Source: Ctena decussata
Taxonomy: Eukaryota > Mollusca > Bivalvia > Lucinida > Lucinidae
NCBI GenBank assembly: GCA_963989385.1
Contig: OZ022502.1
Location: 55,359,454 to 55,423,453, forward strand
Direction of reading: 5' to 3'
Length of the DNA stretch: 64,000 nucleotides
Part shown: positions 1 to 11,282 of the stretch, piece by piece
Position numbering within the stretch: the first letter of the stretch is position 1
Layout of the letters: each line of letters begins with the position of its first letter
The notes under the pieces: model-generated
Seen by the model: only the letters and a program-made list of their open reading frames with translations
Told to the model about the DNA's origin: nothing
Databases searched by the model: none
Made by a program: the position numbers and the translations under genes

Positions 1-239
1 ATGCAAAACAACTACTTATCGACAGTGTCCCCATTTCCCTATCCATCGGTCAAGATCAGTTTTACAATCCATTTGAAACAAATCTCTAACACCCGACGGA
101 AGGACTCAATTTCAAGCCTGCCTGTCCCACGTCAGCAAACAAAAACTGCATACAGACAATACCAAGAGAAAAAAAAAGCAAGAAAAGACGGAATTTATTA
201 TGTAAAAAATTAAAATGCATATAAACCCACAGCCATCTC

Positions 240-320
240 ACGACGTCGAAACGACGTCGGTGAAACGTTATTTCGTTGCGTCGACGTCGATACGACTTCG
301 TGTGCCGACAGGCCAGGGCT
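240..320. repeat. Decayed MITE-like patch with repeated ACGTC motifs
   Basis: ACGTCG recurs about every 12-16 bases and the block ends in a degraded arm (GTGCCGACAGG). It resembles the better preserved palindromic element at 57263-57370. The left terminal arm is not recognisable. Confidence 0.35.
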
Positions 321-485
321 ACAGCTATATAAATATTAAATACATAAATCCACCCGTCAGGTGCCTGTGGAAAACCAACACTATTACCGATTCCCCGCCC
401 ATTTGGCCTCCTCACCACCACCCGGACGATCCCTGTGAAATGTTTAATTAAACATAACACTTATCGCTGTATCAAACGGCATTGT

Positions 486-592
486 GAAATTTTACTTCCC
501 CTTGGTCACTCAACGTTGAGTCAATTTTGAACCAACACTGACTTAACGTTGGTTCAACATTGATCCAATGCAGTGTGCCCGCTGGGTCCACC
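486..592. repeat. Decayed MITE-like patch with repeated AACGTTG motifs
   Basis: AACGTTGA/TGGTTCAA-type motifs recur and the block ends with the arm GTGCCCGCTGGG, which matches the terminal arm of the element at 57263-57370. The internal repeat is AACGTT instead of GACGTC, so it is a related but distinct subfamily. Only the right arm is clear. Confidence 0.4.
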
Positions 593-1464
593 TCTCCCAT
601 ATACACCATCCAGACACACATCATCCTATAATAAATAAATAACTTGGTTGACGTCATATTGCATTGCATTTTGGGATAGTGTTAATACATCTACCATGCC
701 GGTACCTCCGTGAGAGCTCACAACAAGAGAAAAATTGACCTTTGGATGATGACATCAGAAATTGCGCACTTATAGACATATGGCAAAATTATTTTTAGAA
801 CCGGAATTTCAACACACTGTTTAAGCAAAGAAAATAAGATTAATTTTCAACAAAATCCAACGGGTTTCTTGGTAGCAACATAGTCAGAGTATATTAATGC
901 TACAGGGAAAAAGACAAAATTATTTTGTGAACAGAATGGGTATCGTTAGTCCAGGAACCTACCTTTAAGACCTGAAGTCACATAATGTCTAATCAGCAAA
1001 CGAATCAAATATTTTTAACCCGCCTGTATGAAACTACAGGACGAGTTATTGTTTCCTCGGTGTTTACCTCCGCATTGTTAAAGGTTTTAAAGACCCATAT
1101 TTACATATTTGTCTTACGAGTTGATGAATTTAGTTTATACTTCACTTGTGTTACATCCTTGAGGTCAAGGACATGGACCTAGAATATCATTTGAAAAAAA
1201 TAGATGTTCTTGACTTTTGTTTTGAGGTACCAATATCTGTTTAACTTTTGGATGAATTAGTGAAGTAATGGTATGAAAAATAAAAAAGAAATAAAATAAA
1301 AAACATGCAACCTTTACTTCCCTTTACGACTTTTAGGTCAAAATTCTGTATTTAGAAATGTTATGTAAAGTTGGTTCGTTGTCCTGGTTTAAAATTATGT
1401 TAAGTCCCATATGTGTGTAATTCAACAATGTACTTGGGTTCGAGGTTATAAAAGTTGAGAATAA

Positions 1465-1554
1465 TCTCAAACTCAAAATAAAGCACACTGATTGGCTGCT
1501 TCCGAGCACATGCTCGGAAGCAGCCAATCAGTGTGCTTTATTTTGAGTTTGAGA
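1465..1554. repeat. Perfect 44-bp inverted repeat with 2-nt spacer
   Basis: The left arm 1465-1508 and right arm 1511-1554 are exact reverse complements, separated by CA. The imperfect complement continues outward for several tens of bases (GGTTATaaAAgTTGAG on the left against CTCAAgTTtcATAACC on the right). This fits a foldback or MITE-type insertion or a recent inverted duplication. No transposase is present. Confidence 0.85.
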
Positions 1555-1898
1555 ATGTACTCAAGTTTCATAACCCTTGGGCCTGGTTAACACATCAACT
1601 GATGTTGAATAATGGTCCTAAGTTTTACACAAGATCATCAGCAGTCATGCATCTAAAAGATTCAGATGACATGGCAAACTGTATTGACCGTTACCATGCA
1701 GCTCCTTATGGAGAATTCGGATCTGGGTCCACACTTTTATCTCAGAACTGTTTGTCCCAATGCTTATAATTAATACGGTAAAAATAATCGCTGTGTTCGA
1801 CAGAAAATTTAAGTGTGAGAGGGGTGAATTTAAGAATTTCATCAGCGATGCTTGATATATGGTTTATCGTGTTTTATATGTTTGTTTTCTTTACTTAG

Positions 1899-2062
1899 AT
1901 TGCGGTGCATTAAGCAATCCTAATTTGGCCACTGTAGATAATCATATCAATATGTGGCTACTTTCACATGTAACACTGGAAACGTAATAAATGGCGTAGC
2001 AACAAGTACTTGTCAAACAAATGGTATGTGGTCCACCACTGATTCACTATGCACAATACAGA
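1899..2062 (+). pseudogene. CCP (sushi) exon A1, frameshifted
   Basis: This exon-like segment is bounded by a polypyrimidine tract with TTACTTAG before it and GTAAGT after it. It is 164 nt long, one base short of a phase 1-1 exon of 165 nt. The first half reads as the start of a CCP module (CGALSNPNLATVDNHI). The second half reads as the rest (VATFTCNTG ... TCQTNGMW ... LCTIQ) only in the next frame. The shift falls at ATCAATATGTGG. Read straight through, it meets TAATAA. The same shift is present in all seven copies, so it predates the amplification. Splicing it in would end the protein; skipping it leaves the B-to-B reading frame intact. Confidence 0.8.
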
Positions 2063-2273
2063 GTAAGTGTGTATCTAAAACATATCGGCAAAATTCGAAA
2101 TAAAGGACTTTTTATATAGGAGTTGCCACACACATAAAGGAGCTTCTACGAATATTCTAATTCAGTGCTACTATTAAATGCCACGGTTGCTGCTTCTTAA
2201 AGTTCCATTTACCTTTAGGTGTCCCTCTATTTAGAATCATTATATAAGTACTTTCCTCAAACCTTTTTCTTAG

Positions 2274-2453
2274 ACTGTGGTACGATTCCTGCTCCAGCAA
2301 ACGGTGGCGTGACTTTTTCTAATGGCGCCACCACGTACAATGAGGTAGCTACCTTTACATGTGATACCGGATATAACTTGAATGGTGCTGCAACTCAAAC
2401 CTGCGGGGCGGATGGAAATTGGGGAGGCACGTCGCCGGTCTGCGATATCGAAG
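2274..2453 (+). CDS. CCP (sushi) exon B1
   Basis: One complete CCP/sushi module of 60 codons. The exon starts after TTTTTCTTAG and ends before GTAAGT, with phase 1 on both sides (G|AC gives D; GAA G|gt). The module shows four cysteines in CCP spacing: C in DCGTIPAP, C in FTCDTGY, C in TQTCGADG and C in SPVCDIE. The family tryptophan is in GNWGG, and the GYNLNGAATQ block matches the central strand. CCP modules are extracellular beta-sandwich domains found in complement regulators, selectins and many invertebrate secreted or membrane proteins. Symmetric phase makes the exon freely duplicable. No signal peptide or anchor exon was found in the window, so the parent protein is unknown. Confidence 0.85.
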
Positions 2454-2526
2454 GTAAGTACCCATGAAGTGACAAATGTAAATATGCTACACGTTTGTGG
2501 TACTATTATCCCGGAAAAGTCTGTTA

Positions 2527-2707
2527 CAGTCAACCCTCTTTACAACGGCACTCATTACAACAGTAAAGTTCTTTATAACGTCATTTTGGTTTGCACAAAA
2601 TGGCATTATTGTTCTAAATATGCATTCTTTATAACAGCAAATTCATTCAAACGTCAATTATTGGGTTTTGGGGGAACAAATGCCGTCGTTGTAAAGAGGG
2701 TCCACTG
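2527..2707. mobile_element. pogo-like MITE, copy 1
   Basis: A 181-bp non-autonomous element. Its terminal inverted repeats begin CAGTCAACCCTCTTTACAAC on the left and read inward from CAGTGGACCCTCTTTACAAC on the right. It is flanked by TA on both sides (2525-2526, 2708-2709). TA duplications and CAGT termini are typical of the Tc1/mariner-pogo superfamily. It lies in the intron 73 nt after exon B1. Confidence 0.75.
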
Positions 2708-3170
2708 TATTGCGGTAAAATTACGATTTTCTCGGATATAAAAAGTGAAAAGATAGGCAATGATCTTGGATCTAATGCTTTATATTATTCCTTGAGCTGA
2801 TCTGATGATGAGGTACAAATTCCAACAGAACTTTTTCCAGATGACAGATTTTGGCCAGTCTAAAGGTTTATTAGCAAAACGTTAGCAGACAACTGAAGGT
2901 ATTGAAAAATTATTCCCGATGAAATACAACCATATTGAGAAGTTTTCATCACGGCCAGTGGCCAGGTAGACGCAAAAGTGATCATTAAACGTTAATGAAA
3001 AGCCTCACATTTTACAGTTGTCTTTTTAAACCATTAGGGCTACAATTCTTGTGCGAACAGGTCTGTAATGCCAATTTGTCCCTATTTTACGGTGATATAA
3101 ATTATAAATTGTTGTCTTTAGAGAAACGTAGTCTGTTCAGGGTATTGCTAGGAGAACCATCAACTTGCAT

Positions 3171-3216
3171 AAGTATAAAGTAAATCGAGAAAATTTAAAA
3201 AGATCTAAATCGCTTT
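3171..3216. repeat. Left 46-bp target-site duplication of the LINE
   Basis: Identical base for base to 21670-21715, and present once, uninterrupted, in units 2-7. This proves that everything between was inserted into unit 1. The first base or two are ambiguous because the LINE tail is A-rich. Confidence 0.9.
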
Positions 3217-3558
3217 TTTTTTGCTTTTTTTTTTTTTGCCGGGTACCAAGCGACAAAGTCCTCTTTCATAGTTGTGGACAATTATTTTGTTAAATATAGT
3301 TTTTTAAACCATGGATATATAATAAAATACTGGAAAAAATGGAAAAACTCGGACAAGGTACTCTTGTGTTTTAAAACTTTTCATTTAAACTGTCCAAAAC
3401 AGGAGTTATGGTTATATAAACATATTCGTTTCGGGTAAATGGGAGGCGCCATATATATGTAAAATCTATACACTTGATACTGGTTCCTAGTTTTGAAATA
3501 ACAGTAGACTGCTACGGTCACGCAGGAGTATTTTACAAGTTTACTGATAAAAAAAAGT

Positions 3559-4564
3559 ATGGCGGAATTCGAATCAGACAGTGAGAAGAAATGGAAAAGA
3601 AGTGAATTGAGTAGTATTAGTGAGATGGACACAAGTAGCAGTAGTCCAAGTCCAGGGAAGAAACAGAAAAAGAAAAAGAGCAAAAATACAAGTGCCAAGA
3701 AAAAAGTTGAAGGGGAAAGTTCAAGAACGGTTGAACCAAAGTTTACAACTGAGGGACTTGAGTCCACAGTAGAAATTAGTAAAGCACTGTCAGAAATAAA
3801 TAAAAAGTTATCTAAAGTAGTTACTAAAGATGATGGGTTTTTAAGAGAGATGATTAAAGATGTTATGCAACAAATGAAAGATGATTTTCTCAAATCAGTT
3901 TTACATAGAATAGACATCTTAGAGGGCAGACTTTTTGACAAAGAACAAGAGGACGAGAAATTAAGCAAGGAGGTAGAGGGGCTCAATAAAGTTATAGATA
4001 CCCAACAATCAGAGAACTCTAAACTGTTAAGACAAATAGAGAAAAATGCTGAATCCACAGAGGAAAAGATAAATGATCTAGAACAATATGGTAGAAGAAG
4101 CAATCTAAGAGTAGATGGACTACCAGAAGCTGAAGGGTACGAACAGCAGAGTTAACAGTTGGAAAGGTAATAGAATGTATGAACAGGCAAACAGGCAAAC
4201 AGAAAACTTGAACTTAAGAGAAGAAGACATTGATATTGCCCATAGATTGGGAAAAAAGAAGAGAAACGGTAAACCTCGACAGATTATAGTTAAGTTTATC
4301 TCGAGAATGAAACGAGATGCTTTTTTGAGACAAAGAAGGATGTTTAAAGGCTCGAACGTCTATGTCAACGAAGATCTTACCAAAACAAATCAACTGGCGC
4401 TTGCTTGCGTTAGGAGAAAAATGAAAGATGAGGTGAAAAGAGCATGGTCTAAGAACGGTCGTATTTTCTTCGAAAACAAAACTAGTGACATAGTGGAAGT
4501 AGAGTACAGTGAATTTCAGGACTGGATTGATCTGCCTTGGCCTCAGAAGGACGGACAGAGCGTT
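3559..4564 (+). pseudogene. LINE ORF1 (coiled-coil RNA-binding protein), frameshifted
   Basis: ORF1 proteins of L1-type LINEs bind element RNA and form trimers through a coiled coil. Here 3559-4152 begins with a lysine/serine-rich segment (KKQKKKKSKN), then a long heptad-rich coiled coil (about residues 75-180), and then LEQYGRRSNLRVDGLPE, the usual entry into the RRM-like domain. At about 4140 the frame breaks. A short stretch continues in frame 3, and the C-terminal part (IDIAHRLGKK, PRQIIVKF, RDAFLRQRR) continues in frame 2 to 4564. Two shifts within some 70 bases disable the protein. The start at 3559 is the first ATG with acceptable context ahead of the acidic N-terminus (MAEFESDSE). Confidence 0.8.
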
Positions 4565-6232
4565 TAAAACAGGGGAGCAAGAGTTAAAAGAACTATAAAT
4601 TAACAATTAAATTAACTACAATCTGTTGCAGTGTTGAAAAATGATAGTTAAATAAGCACATGTTCGATATAGTCCAGGATAAATGATTCCTTTTAAATAT
4701 ATACATCCATTGTGTTCTTGTCACGACGTAACTTTTTGGGAACCGTATAGATTAGTATACAAAATCATTTACCGTATAAAGCATGATTTACAGCAGATAC
4801 GTATTATACATTGTGAGATGGCCATGTGACATTTAGAAAGTTTGTCCTCAAAGTATTGGTGCTCACCTTGATCGGGTGCAGGCCAGGACTAGACTGCCAC
4901 AAGGGGTGCAGTTTGGTCCGGGCCTGCATGATCGGCTGGAGACCTTTGTTTGAGTGCGAATTAAAGAAAAAACTTAGAATATGCAATTTGGAGTGAATTT
5001 GGCAAGCTTTGCGTGAACTTTCGAAACGATGTTACATTCATATTAAACGCAGACATATAAGTTTATATTTTTCAAACAGCATTTATCTTTAAATGCATCA
5101 ACAGACAAAACGGAAATATATGAGTGTTTTAGAGTAACTGTCTGTGATAACACTGTATTAGGAAGAATGGGTGCATCTCCATGTTCTTAGTTTCATGCTC
5201 GCATAGAGAGAATACCTTTTTGATTTCCTGTCGTTTCTCTTGGGAGCTGGGTTCTTCCAGAGTAGGAGAATTTGCGCCAAGGGAACAATTTCTTTCCTCT
5301 AAAAGTTGCCCCTATTTAGAAGGAGATCCTGTCTCACAGTTGGCAGTTGAAGCGCTCCCAGATTGCGGTATGTTCTTGGGGGTGAGGGTATGCACTGGTG
5401 GGAGCAGACTCACACCCTCATGGGAACACCTGGACTTAGAGGCGGGATAAGAATTGAAAGTGGTAGAGTGACTTCTGGTGGAGGTTTACCTATATTTTAT
5501 CCTAAGGCGACTTTGAAACATGCCCGTATATCTTATACGTTTTGATAATATTAGCAGACCTTTATGATAAATATTTGGACAACCTCCGATTCAAACGGTG
5601 AATGAGAACTCGGATCGGACTGCACCGTATGAGCTGTCTGATCAGGGGCCAACAACGAATATCTATTACTCCCCTTTGTCCTTAATATTTAGATAGGCAG
5701 GTCAAACTGGGCCGGACTTCCTCGAAGGGATCGGGAAATATAGGTATATGTAAACAAATGAATTGTGTATTTTTAATATAATAGCCATAAACAGTATCGC
5801 ATATATCCTACTTTAAGCGGAGAGAGTAGACCCAGGACAGACTGTACCGTGTCAGCAGTCTGAACAGGGCCAACACTGCACATTTATTATAGATTTTGCT
5901 CTCAGTACCCAGATAGGTTGATCGGGACCGGCCTACTTTGAAAGGGCTATGAAATGTATCTTGGAACTAAACGGGCAACCGTGATTTGCTAAGTAGTTTG
6001 AATAATACCATTGCCTCAACCTATATGAATACACATTTATAACCGTAAGTTGTAGCCAATATCTATGTTTTTGGAAGCCAGTACCAATCTAGGCCAGGCT
6101 GCGCCAAAGGAGTAGTCGAATCAGGATCTGTGTGCAATGCTATAGAGCTTCTATGGGGGCAATCTGACCATAGATAAGTCTGTCTGCGCAAATGTAAATA
6201 TATAATTTGACTATAAGCGAACGAACGGACGT

Positions 6233-6288
6233 CTTTGCCCCAAATGTTCGGATAGGCAGACCTGCCTATCTGAATATTGAGGGCAAAT
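6233..6288. repeat. Hairpin in the LINE inter-ORF region
   Basis: Core arms GATAGGCAG and CTGCCTATC (6251-6259, 6262-6270) are separated by AC, with outer arms TTTGCCC and GGGCAAA and a mismatched middle. The total is about 27 nt per arm. Confidence 0.7.
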
Positions 6289-6656
6289 GCATCTGTTTAT
6301 TCCCTGGAAAAACATTGTATTTAAAGTAAAAATATACAGGGTCAGTGCATCAATAGGGCCGTAGGAAAATACACAAGCTGTTTGTTATCTTACTGTATGA
6401 TTGCTGTTTTTCGAAGATTTAAGACAATTGTTGTGTAAAAGGTTTATATGTCGGTTTCTTTTTTCTTTTTTTTCTTTTGGCGGTAAGTGAAAAAAGCTAA
6501 AATGAGTGGATGTACAAAAATTGAGCAAGGTTTGTGTCGAACACATTTTGTGTCTCTTTGACAATTATGTATATTTCGGTGCTTTCTGACCATACTATTA
6601 TCTGTAGTCCTAATAAGTTGAAAACATGGATATATAACAGTGTTTATCAGGATGAA

Positions 6657-6675
6657 GCGGCTCATTATGAGCCGC
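6657..6675. repeat. Hairpin GCGGCTCAT-T-ATGAGCCGC
   Basis: A perfect 9-bp stem with one-base loop. Weaker complementarity continues outward (AACAGTGTTTATC against GATATACAGTGTT). It may mark the centre of a small foldback element. Confidence 0.6.
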
Positions 6676-7179
6676 CTCATCTGGATATACAGTGTTTTGT
6701 CATCTACTTTATTTAAAGCTTCGGTTTGATATGACTTGAATGGAATAATTTTACAATTTTAAGGGGTATAGTTTTGTGTCTGAAGGGTAGCGGGTTTTGG
6801 GTTTAGCATGCTCATAGTGCGCGCTCGAGCAGGTACGTAAGCATATGCATGTGATTTAGAGGGTAGGTGACACATACGTGAGTGTATGAAACTGTACATA
6901 TATATGGGTGCATGTACATGAGTGCTAATGGGCGTATGTGTGTGCATGCTGGACCGTCTGATCGAATGGATGGTTGCAGTACAAATACTCAACTAGCGGT
7001 ATCAAGGTGTATCAGGTGTATTAATAACTAGTTAATCCAAATACTTTAGATCACATGTTCGAGTTGGTCCTTAGTATACATTCTCTCGACCCTGAGAGGG
7101 TTGTGTTTGCCATTTGGTGCCTTTGTTTTGTTTTTCAACTGCTCTCCGAAAGTATCTGAATATTTTTTCTACAGCTTAA

Positions 7180-9097
7180 ATGAATACTTTTCTATGTTCT
7201 TATAATGTAAGGGGTTTGGGCAATAAAAATAAAAGGGAACAAATATTTACATGGTTAAGAGAAAAGAACTTTTCCCTAGTTCTGTTACAGGAAACACACT
7301 CTGGTTCTGAAAATCATAAGCCTTGGCAAGAAGAATGGGGGAATCGGGCATTTTTAGTGGTAAAAAAACAAATGCTGAAGGGGTTGGAATATTGATTAAC
7401 GAAAAAATTGCACCGTGTCAAGTACAAAAATACACTGAATTAATCGAAGGAAGAATGCAAGCACTAGAAATAAGGTTAAATGAAAAGGATATCACCATAA
7501 TGAATATTTACGGACCGAATAATGACGACACAAGTTTTTTTGAGGTTTTAGAAACATATTTATACGAAAATGAAGAGAAAACCTTTGTGATTGGCGGAGA
7601 TTTCAATACGGTATTGAACATAAAATTAGACAAGAAAAATGGTAGAATCGACACGCATAAACTCTGTAGAAATAAAATCAATCATACAATTAATACATTT
7701 TCTTTAGTTGATATATAGCGAGACAAACACCCGACATTAAAACAACTCACATGGCATTCGTCACATAAACCGCCAGTTTTTAGTAGACTAGATTACTTTC
7801 TCATTTCAGAAAATATGGTAACTTGTACTGTTTCTTGTGAACATAAAATTAGCTACAAATCTGACCATTCTATTGTAACGTTAGAACTTGATCCCCAAAT
7901 ATCCGTAAGGGGCCCTGGTTATTTTAAATTGAATAATAGTTTGATACTTGATTCTGATTATCAAAATATAATAAAGAAAAGCATTTCTGAAATAGCAAAA
8001 ATAAATAAAACGGCTAACCCTAATACATTATGGGAACTAATAAAAGGAACGATTAGAAATGAAACAATAAAATATGCAACGGTTAAAAAAAAAAGGCAAA
8101 TGCAACTGAAGAAAAATATTTAAAAGATATTCAAGACTTAAATACCTTAACTGTTAACACTGACGATATAAACCAAATAGAAACATTAAGAAGAGAACTG
8201 GAGCAAAAGAAAACAGAAATAGAAAATCTAATTGAAAATAAGCTTAAAGGTTATATTATTAGATCAAAGGCGCAAATTGTGGAACAAAATGAAAAAAATA
8301 CGAAATACTTTGCCAGCTTAGAGAAAAAAAATTAGGGTCAAAAGTGATATCTAGATTGAATGTCAACGGAAACATAATAACAAACCAGGAAAATATCTTA
8401 ACAAAAGAAACCAAGTTCAATAAAACATTTTATTCAGAAAAGGAGTCGTCAAGTTCTGTATATAACTTCTTTGACAATAATTGTTTAAAATTGTCTGAAA
8501 CTGAAAAAGATGAATGCGAAGGTATGATAACTAAAAATGAATGCGTAAACGACCTTAAAGAAATGAAAAATAAAAAAAAAAAGCCCAGGGTCGGACGGCT
8601 TGTCAACAGAATTTTTTAAAATCTTCTGGAACGATTTAAAACAGTATTATATAAATTCAATCAATTATTCATATATATCGAAAAGTCTCACAGAACTTCA
8701 GAAACAAAGTATAATAACACTTCTACCAAAGCCGGGAAAAGATTTACTGTACTTAGAAAAATAGCAACTAAAGTTATAGCAAATAGAATCAAAACGGTCC
8801 TCGTAAAAATAATAAATAAAACACAAACTGGGTTTATGAAAGGACGATATATTGGTGAAAATATATGATTAAGTTTTGAAATTTTAGATTACACTGAAAA
8901 TTCCGGGAATACTATTTTTTCCGACTTTGAAAAGGCATTTGATTGTGTCAGTCAAAGTTATATGTACAGATGTCTTAAACACTTTAACTTTGGTGAAAAT
9001 TTGATAAATTGGATTAAATTATTCTATAATGACGCTAAAAGTTGCGTTGCAAATAATGGATATCAATCGGACTTTTTTAGCATTCATGGCGGTGTAA
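7180..9097 (+). pseudogene. LINE ORF2, 5' part: endonuclease and start of reverse transcriptase, broken
   Basis: ORF2 of L1-type LINEs nicks the target with an AP-like endonuclease and copies the RNA by target-primed reverse transcription. The start MNTFLCSYNVRGLGNKNKR is the canonical endonuclease N-terminus. QETHSG, IYGPNND, GGDFNTVL, RLDYFLIS and SDHSIV follow in order. Damage: a frame change between about 7323 and 7395; an in-frame TAG at 7716-7718; shifts in A-runs near 8090, 8330 and 8575; a small deletion near 8745 that removes the conserved RPISLL-type block; and a TGA near 8868. The RT palm entry (FSDFEKAFDCV) is readable at about 8920-8950. The reading stops at GGVRQ, where the LTR element is inserted; the RT resumes at 19177. 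Confidence 0.85.
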
Positions 9098-9102
9098 GAC
9101 AG
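9098..9102. repeat. Left 5-bp target duplication (GACAG) of the LTR element
   Basis: GACAG stands immediately before TGTTACG here and immediately after CGTAACA at 19172-19176. Five-base duplications are usual for Ty3/gypsy-type integrases. Confidence 0.9.
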
Positions 9103-11282
9103 TGTTACGCAGAAGGTTTTACACACGGTCGACACGGGTGTAGAGCCTTATGCGTCGCCAGGACGGCGGAGGGTGACTTCCGGTTAAAGGGTTATCTACT
9201 AGTGTAATACACTAACAAGGAAACTCTAACAACGTTAGAATTTTTTAAGTTTATATATAATGTAAATTCTATATACAACAATACAATTTACAACTGTCAC
9301 AATTACAATAATATACAACACATATCAGTTCATGTCGCTGGCCCAAGTAAGGTGTTTGTTTCAAATCTGTAATCGATTTGCGTACAATACGCAAATAGAT
9401 TACCGTCTGACGTCAACACCGTACTCGGCTCAGCGCCATGAACTAAAGGAAAACACAAAGGACAAAAAACGTTAGTTTGAGCTCATACAAAAAAACAAGG
9501 CCTTATGTTGGTAGACTTCAATTCGTCGTTCCCTGGATCATGTCATGGGCCAGTCCATATATCATGAGGAACACCAACTTATATAAACACGTGCACGATT
9601 ATATACTGGTCGCTCCCTGGATCGTACCAGGGACCAGTCTATATATATTAACACACCTTAGTGGACGAACACTGTCCCACACTTGATGTGACCTTCAGAT
9701 CTTATCACAGAATCTGGCAAAACTGTGCTAACCACTTCCGCCTACATTTTGTGCTTCCCGCCTCTGCTTAGGAACCATGCACAAACGGCGTTGTAACTGC
9801 CTCTACCCGGGTTGGTATTAACCTGGAGACGTATATCGAATCTCCAGGTGAGACGTGGCTCTAAGCCCTAACAGCTGACTGCCGGACTTGATGTGCCTAA
9901 AAATAACGAACTTACACTTAATACATTGCAACTACATAATAACAATACGTAAGACTTGGGCCTGTCTTGGAAATACCATACAACGCCCTCGGCGAATGCC
10001 GAGCATAACGTGCACACGCCAGCCGTGTCACTAGACACAACTCGCGCTCACGATGTAAAGCCAAAATTGTGCTTACTACTTCCGCCAATGAAGAAACGTA
10101 GATCCTACCACGCATGTGCGTCGAAGGATCTGACGCCAAACATTGTCGAGAAGTATACTGACGTCAACAGGTATTACCATGACATATCCCACATAAAACA
10201 TGAGTAATCTAGACAATAACCTATCTACATTAAATTGATTTACCAAAAATTTAACTCTCATATGTATTAATTCATTCCTTTAAACTAAGCGTAATACCAT
10301 TTGCCATAGAATATAATAACTGAATAAGCGTTTCTAACACATTTGGGATATAACGTTTGATCTGACATCATGACGCCAATGATGTTATACCATATGACGT
10401 CATCTAGTGAAGGCAAATCAAACGCATGACGACCAAATGTTACCATTATAACTTATGGAAAAAAACCTTAATGCGGTGCATGCTATGGCGTCAATTGACG
10501 TCACGAGTACATAAATTAGTTCCATTACAAATCAATCTACTTCTATAGGCCACGTATACGTGAAACTAATATAAAAAGTGCTGACGTCGCAATAACATGA
10601 TGCAACTGACTTCATATGAATAACATGAATGCAATTGACGTCACTGGACGTCAAATAGACGCACACCATTGCAACCAACATCAGTGATATAAACTATTTC
10701 CGTAATTTACAAAACTTCCTAATATACAAATACCATGCGCAGCACGGTCAGTATAAACAAAATTGGTCGACATATGCGCAGCCTGATCACTGCCAACAAA
10801 ATCAAATCAGTCGACACATATAGTCATACCGTATCAATCAGAAGTCACATTTTTCATTCTTAGCCAAACAATTCTAAAATAAATATAATAAAATCTTACC
10901 GTTCTGGTCTAAACTCAGAATCTGGGCACACAACAATATAACATCCTCAGTATAAGAATTAAACAGCCACGTCTAACTTTTCAATAAAAGATAGGCGTAT
11001 AAATAGTATGCGTCTCACATTTAAATCATGGGACTCGTGCAGGTATTCACATTAAAATCATGCAACACGCTGTCCACAATCAAAAGACTCGTGCAGGTAT
11101 TCACCTTAAAATCATGCAATACGCTGTCGACGAGAGGTATTCACAAACAACCCATGCATAACGTAGCCACAATTTCCGTAAATGTTTTATTACCACAGTT
11201 GCCCTAAAACTGTAGCCCTACTGATTGAAAGGATTAAAACAATTTCGACGACATAGTCGACGATCGGATCCATTTCGTAACA
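9103..11282 (-). repeat. 3' LTR of the Gmr1-like element
   Basis: 2180 bp, TGTTACG...CGTAACA. It contains five perfect TGACGTCA octamers (9408, 10159, 10395, 10496, 10636) and a partial internal duplication at about 9517-9650 around CCCTGGATC. Short ORFs within it have no family resemblance and occur identically in the other LTR. Confidence 0.95.
9408..10643. promoter_or_regulatory. Cluster of five TGACGTCA (CRE-like) octamers in the LTR
   Basis: Exact TGACGTCA at 9408-9415, 10159-10166, 10395-10402, 10496-10503 and 10636-10643; further near matches (GGACGTCA, TGACGTCG) lie between. This octamer is the consensus for CREB/ATF bZIP factors. Random expectation for 2180 bp is about 0.03. The second LTR has the same five sites 7889 bases to the right. 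Confidence 0.5.

Larger units (their letters stand above)
1..1854. other. Left flank of the array, no gene recognised
   Basis: No exon, ORF with family resemblance or RNA gene was recognised. The stretch holds two decayed MITE-like patches (about 240-320 and 486-592) and a long inverted repeat near 1465-1554. The array homology starts abruptly at about 1855, just where the unit's LTR-derived segment would end, so this looks like the true left junction of the array. Confidence 0.5.
4568..7179. other. 2.6-kb LINE inter-ORF region, no gene
   Basis: No ORF here has family resemblance. The stretch contains several degenerate copies of a motif around GACTGCACCGT...TCAGGGCCAAC (near 4880, 5608, 5830 and 6090), two hairpins (6233-6288 and 6657-6675), a T-rich run near 6456-6478 and low-complexity CATA/TGTA sequence at 6829-6960. 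Such a gap between ORF1 and ORF2 is longer than usual for L1-type elements. It may be an element-specific spacer or a further nested insertion whose ends I could not define. Confidence 0.4.

Noticed and set aside
1899..2062. Exon A as a working CCP exon
   Set aside because: A one-base loss is present in all seven copies and leads to TAATAA soon after; no nearby alternative AG or GT that restores the frame was found.
2270..2533. Minus-strand ORFs of about 87 codons opposite each exon B
   Set aside because: They recur only because exon B recurs. No family motif is visible and the plus strand has the CCP cysteines and splice sites.
3381..4103. 240-codon minus-strand ORF
   Set aside because: It lies antisense to the coiled-coil ORF1 of the LINE; its low-complexity Ser/Leu content mirrors the Lys/Glu-rich plus-strand frame.
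5181..5545. ORFs in the LINE inter-ORF spacer
   Set aside because: Short, overlapping, with no motif and no agreement with known ORF1 or ORF2 domains.
9477..10261. Small ORFs of 61-83 codons inside the LTRs
   Set aside because: Identical in both LTRs because the LTRs are copies of each other; no motif and no supporting context for a gene.
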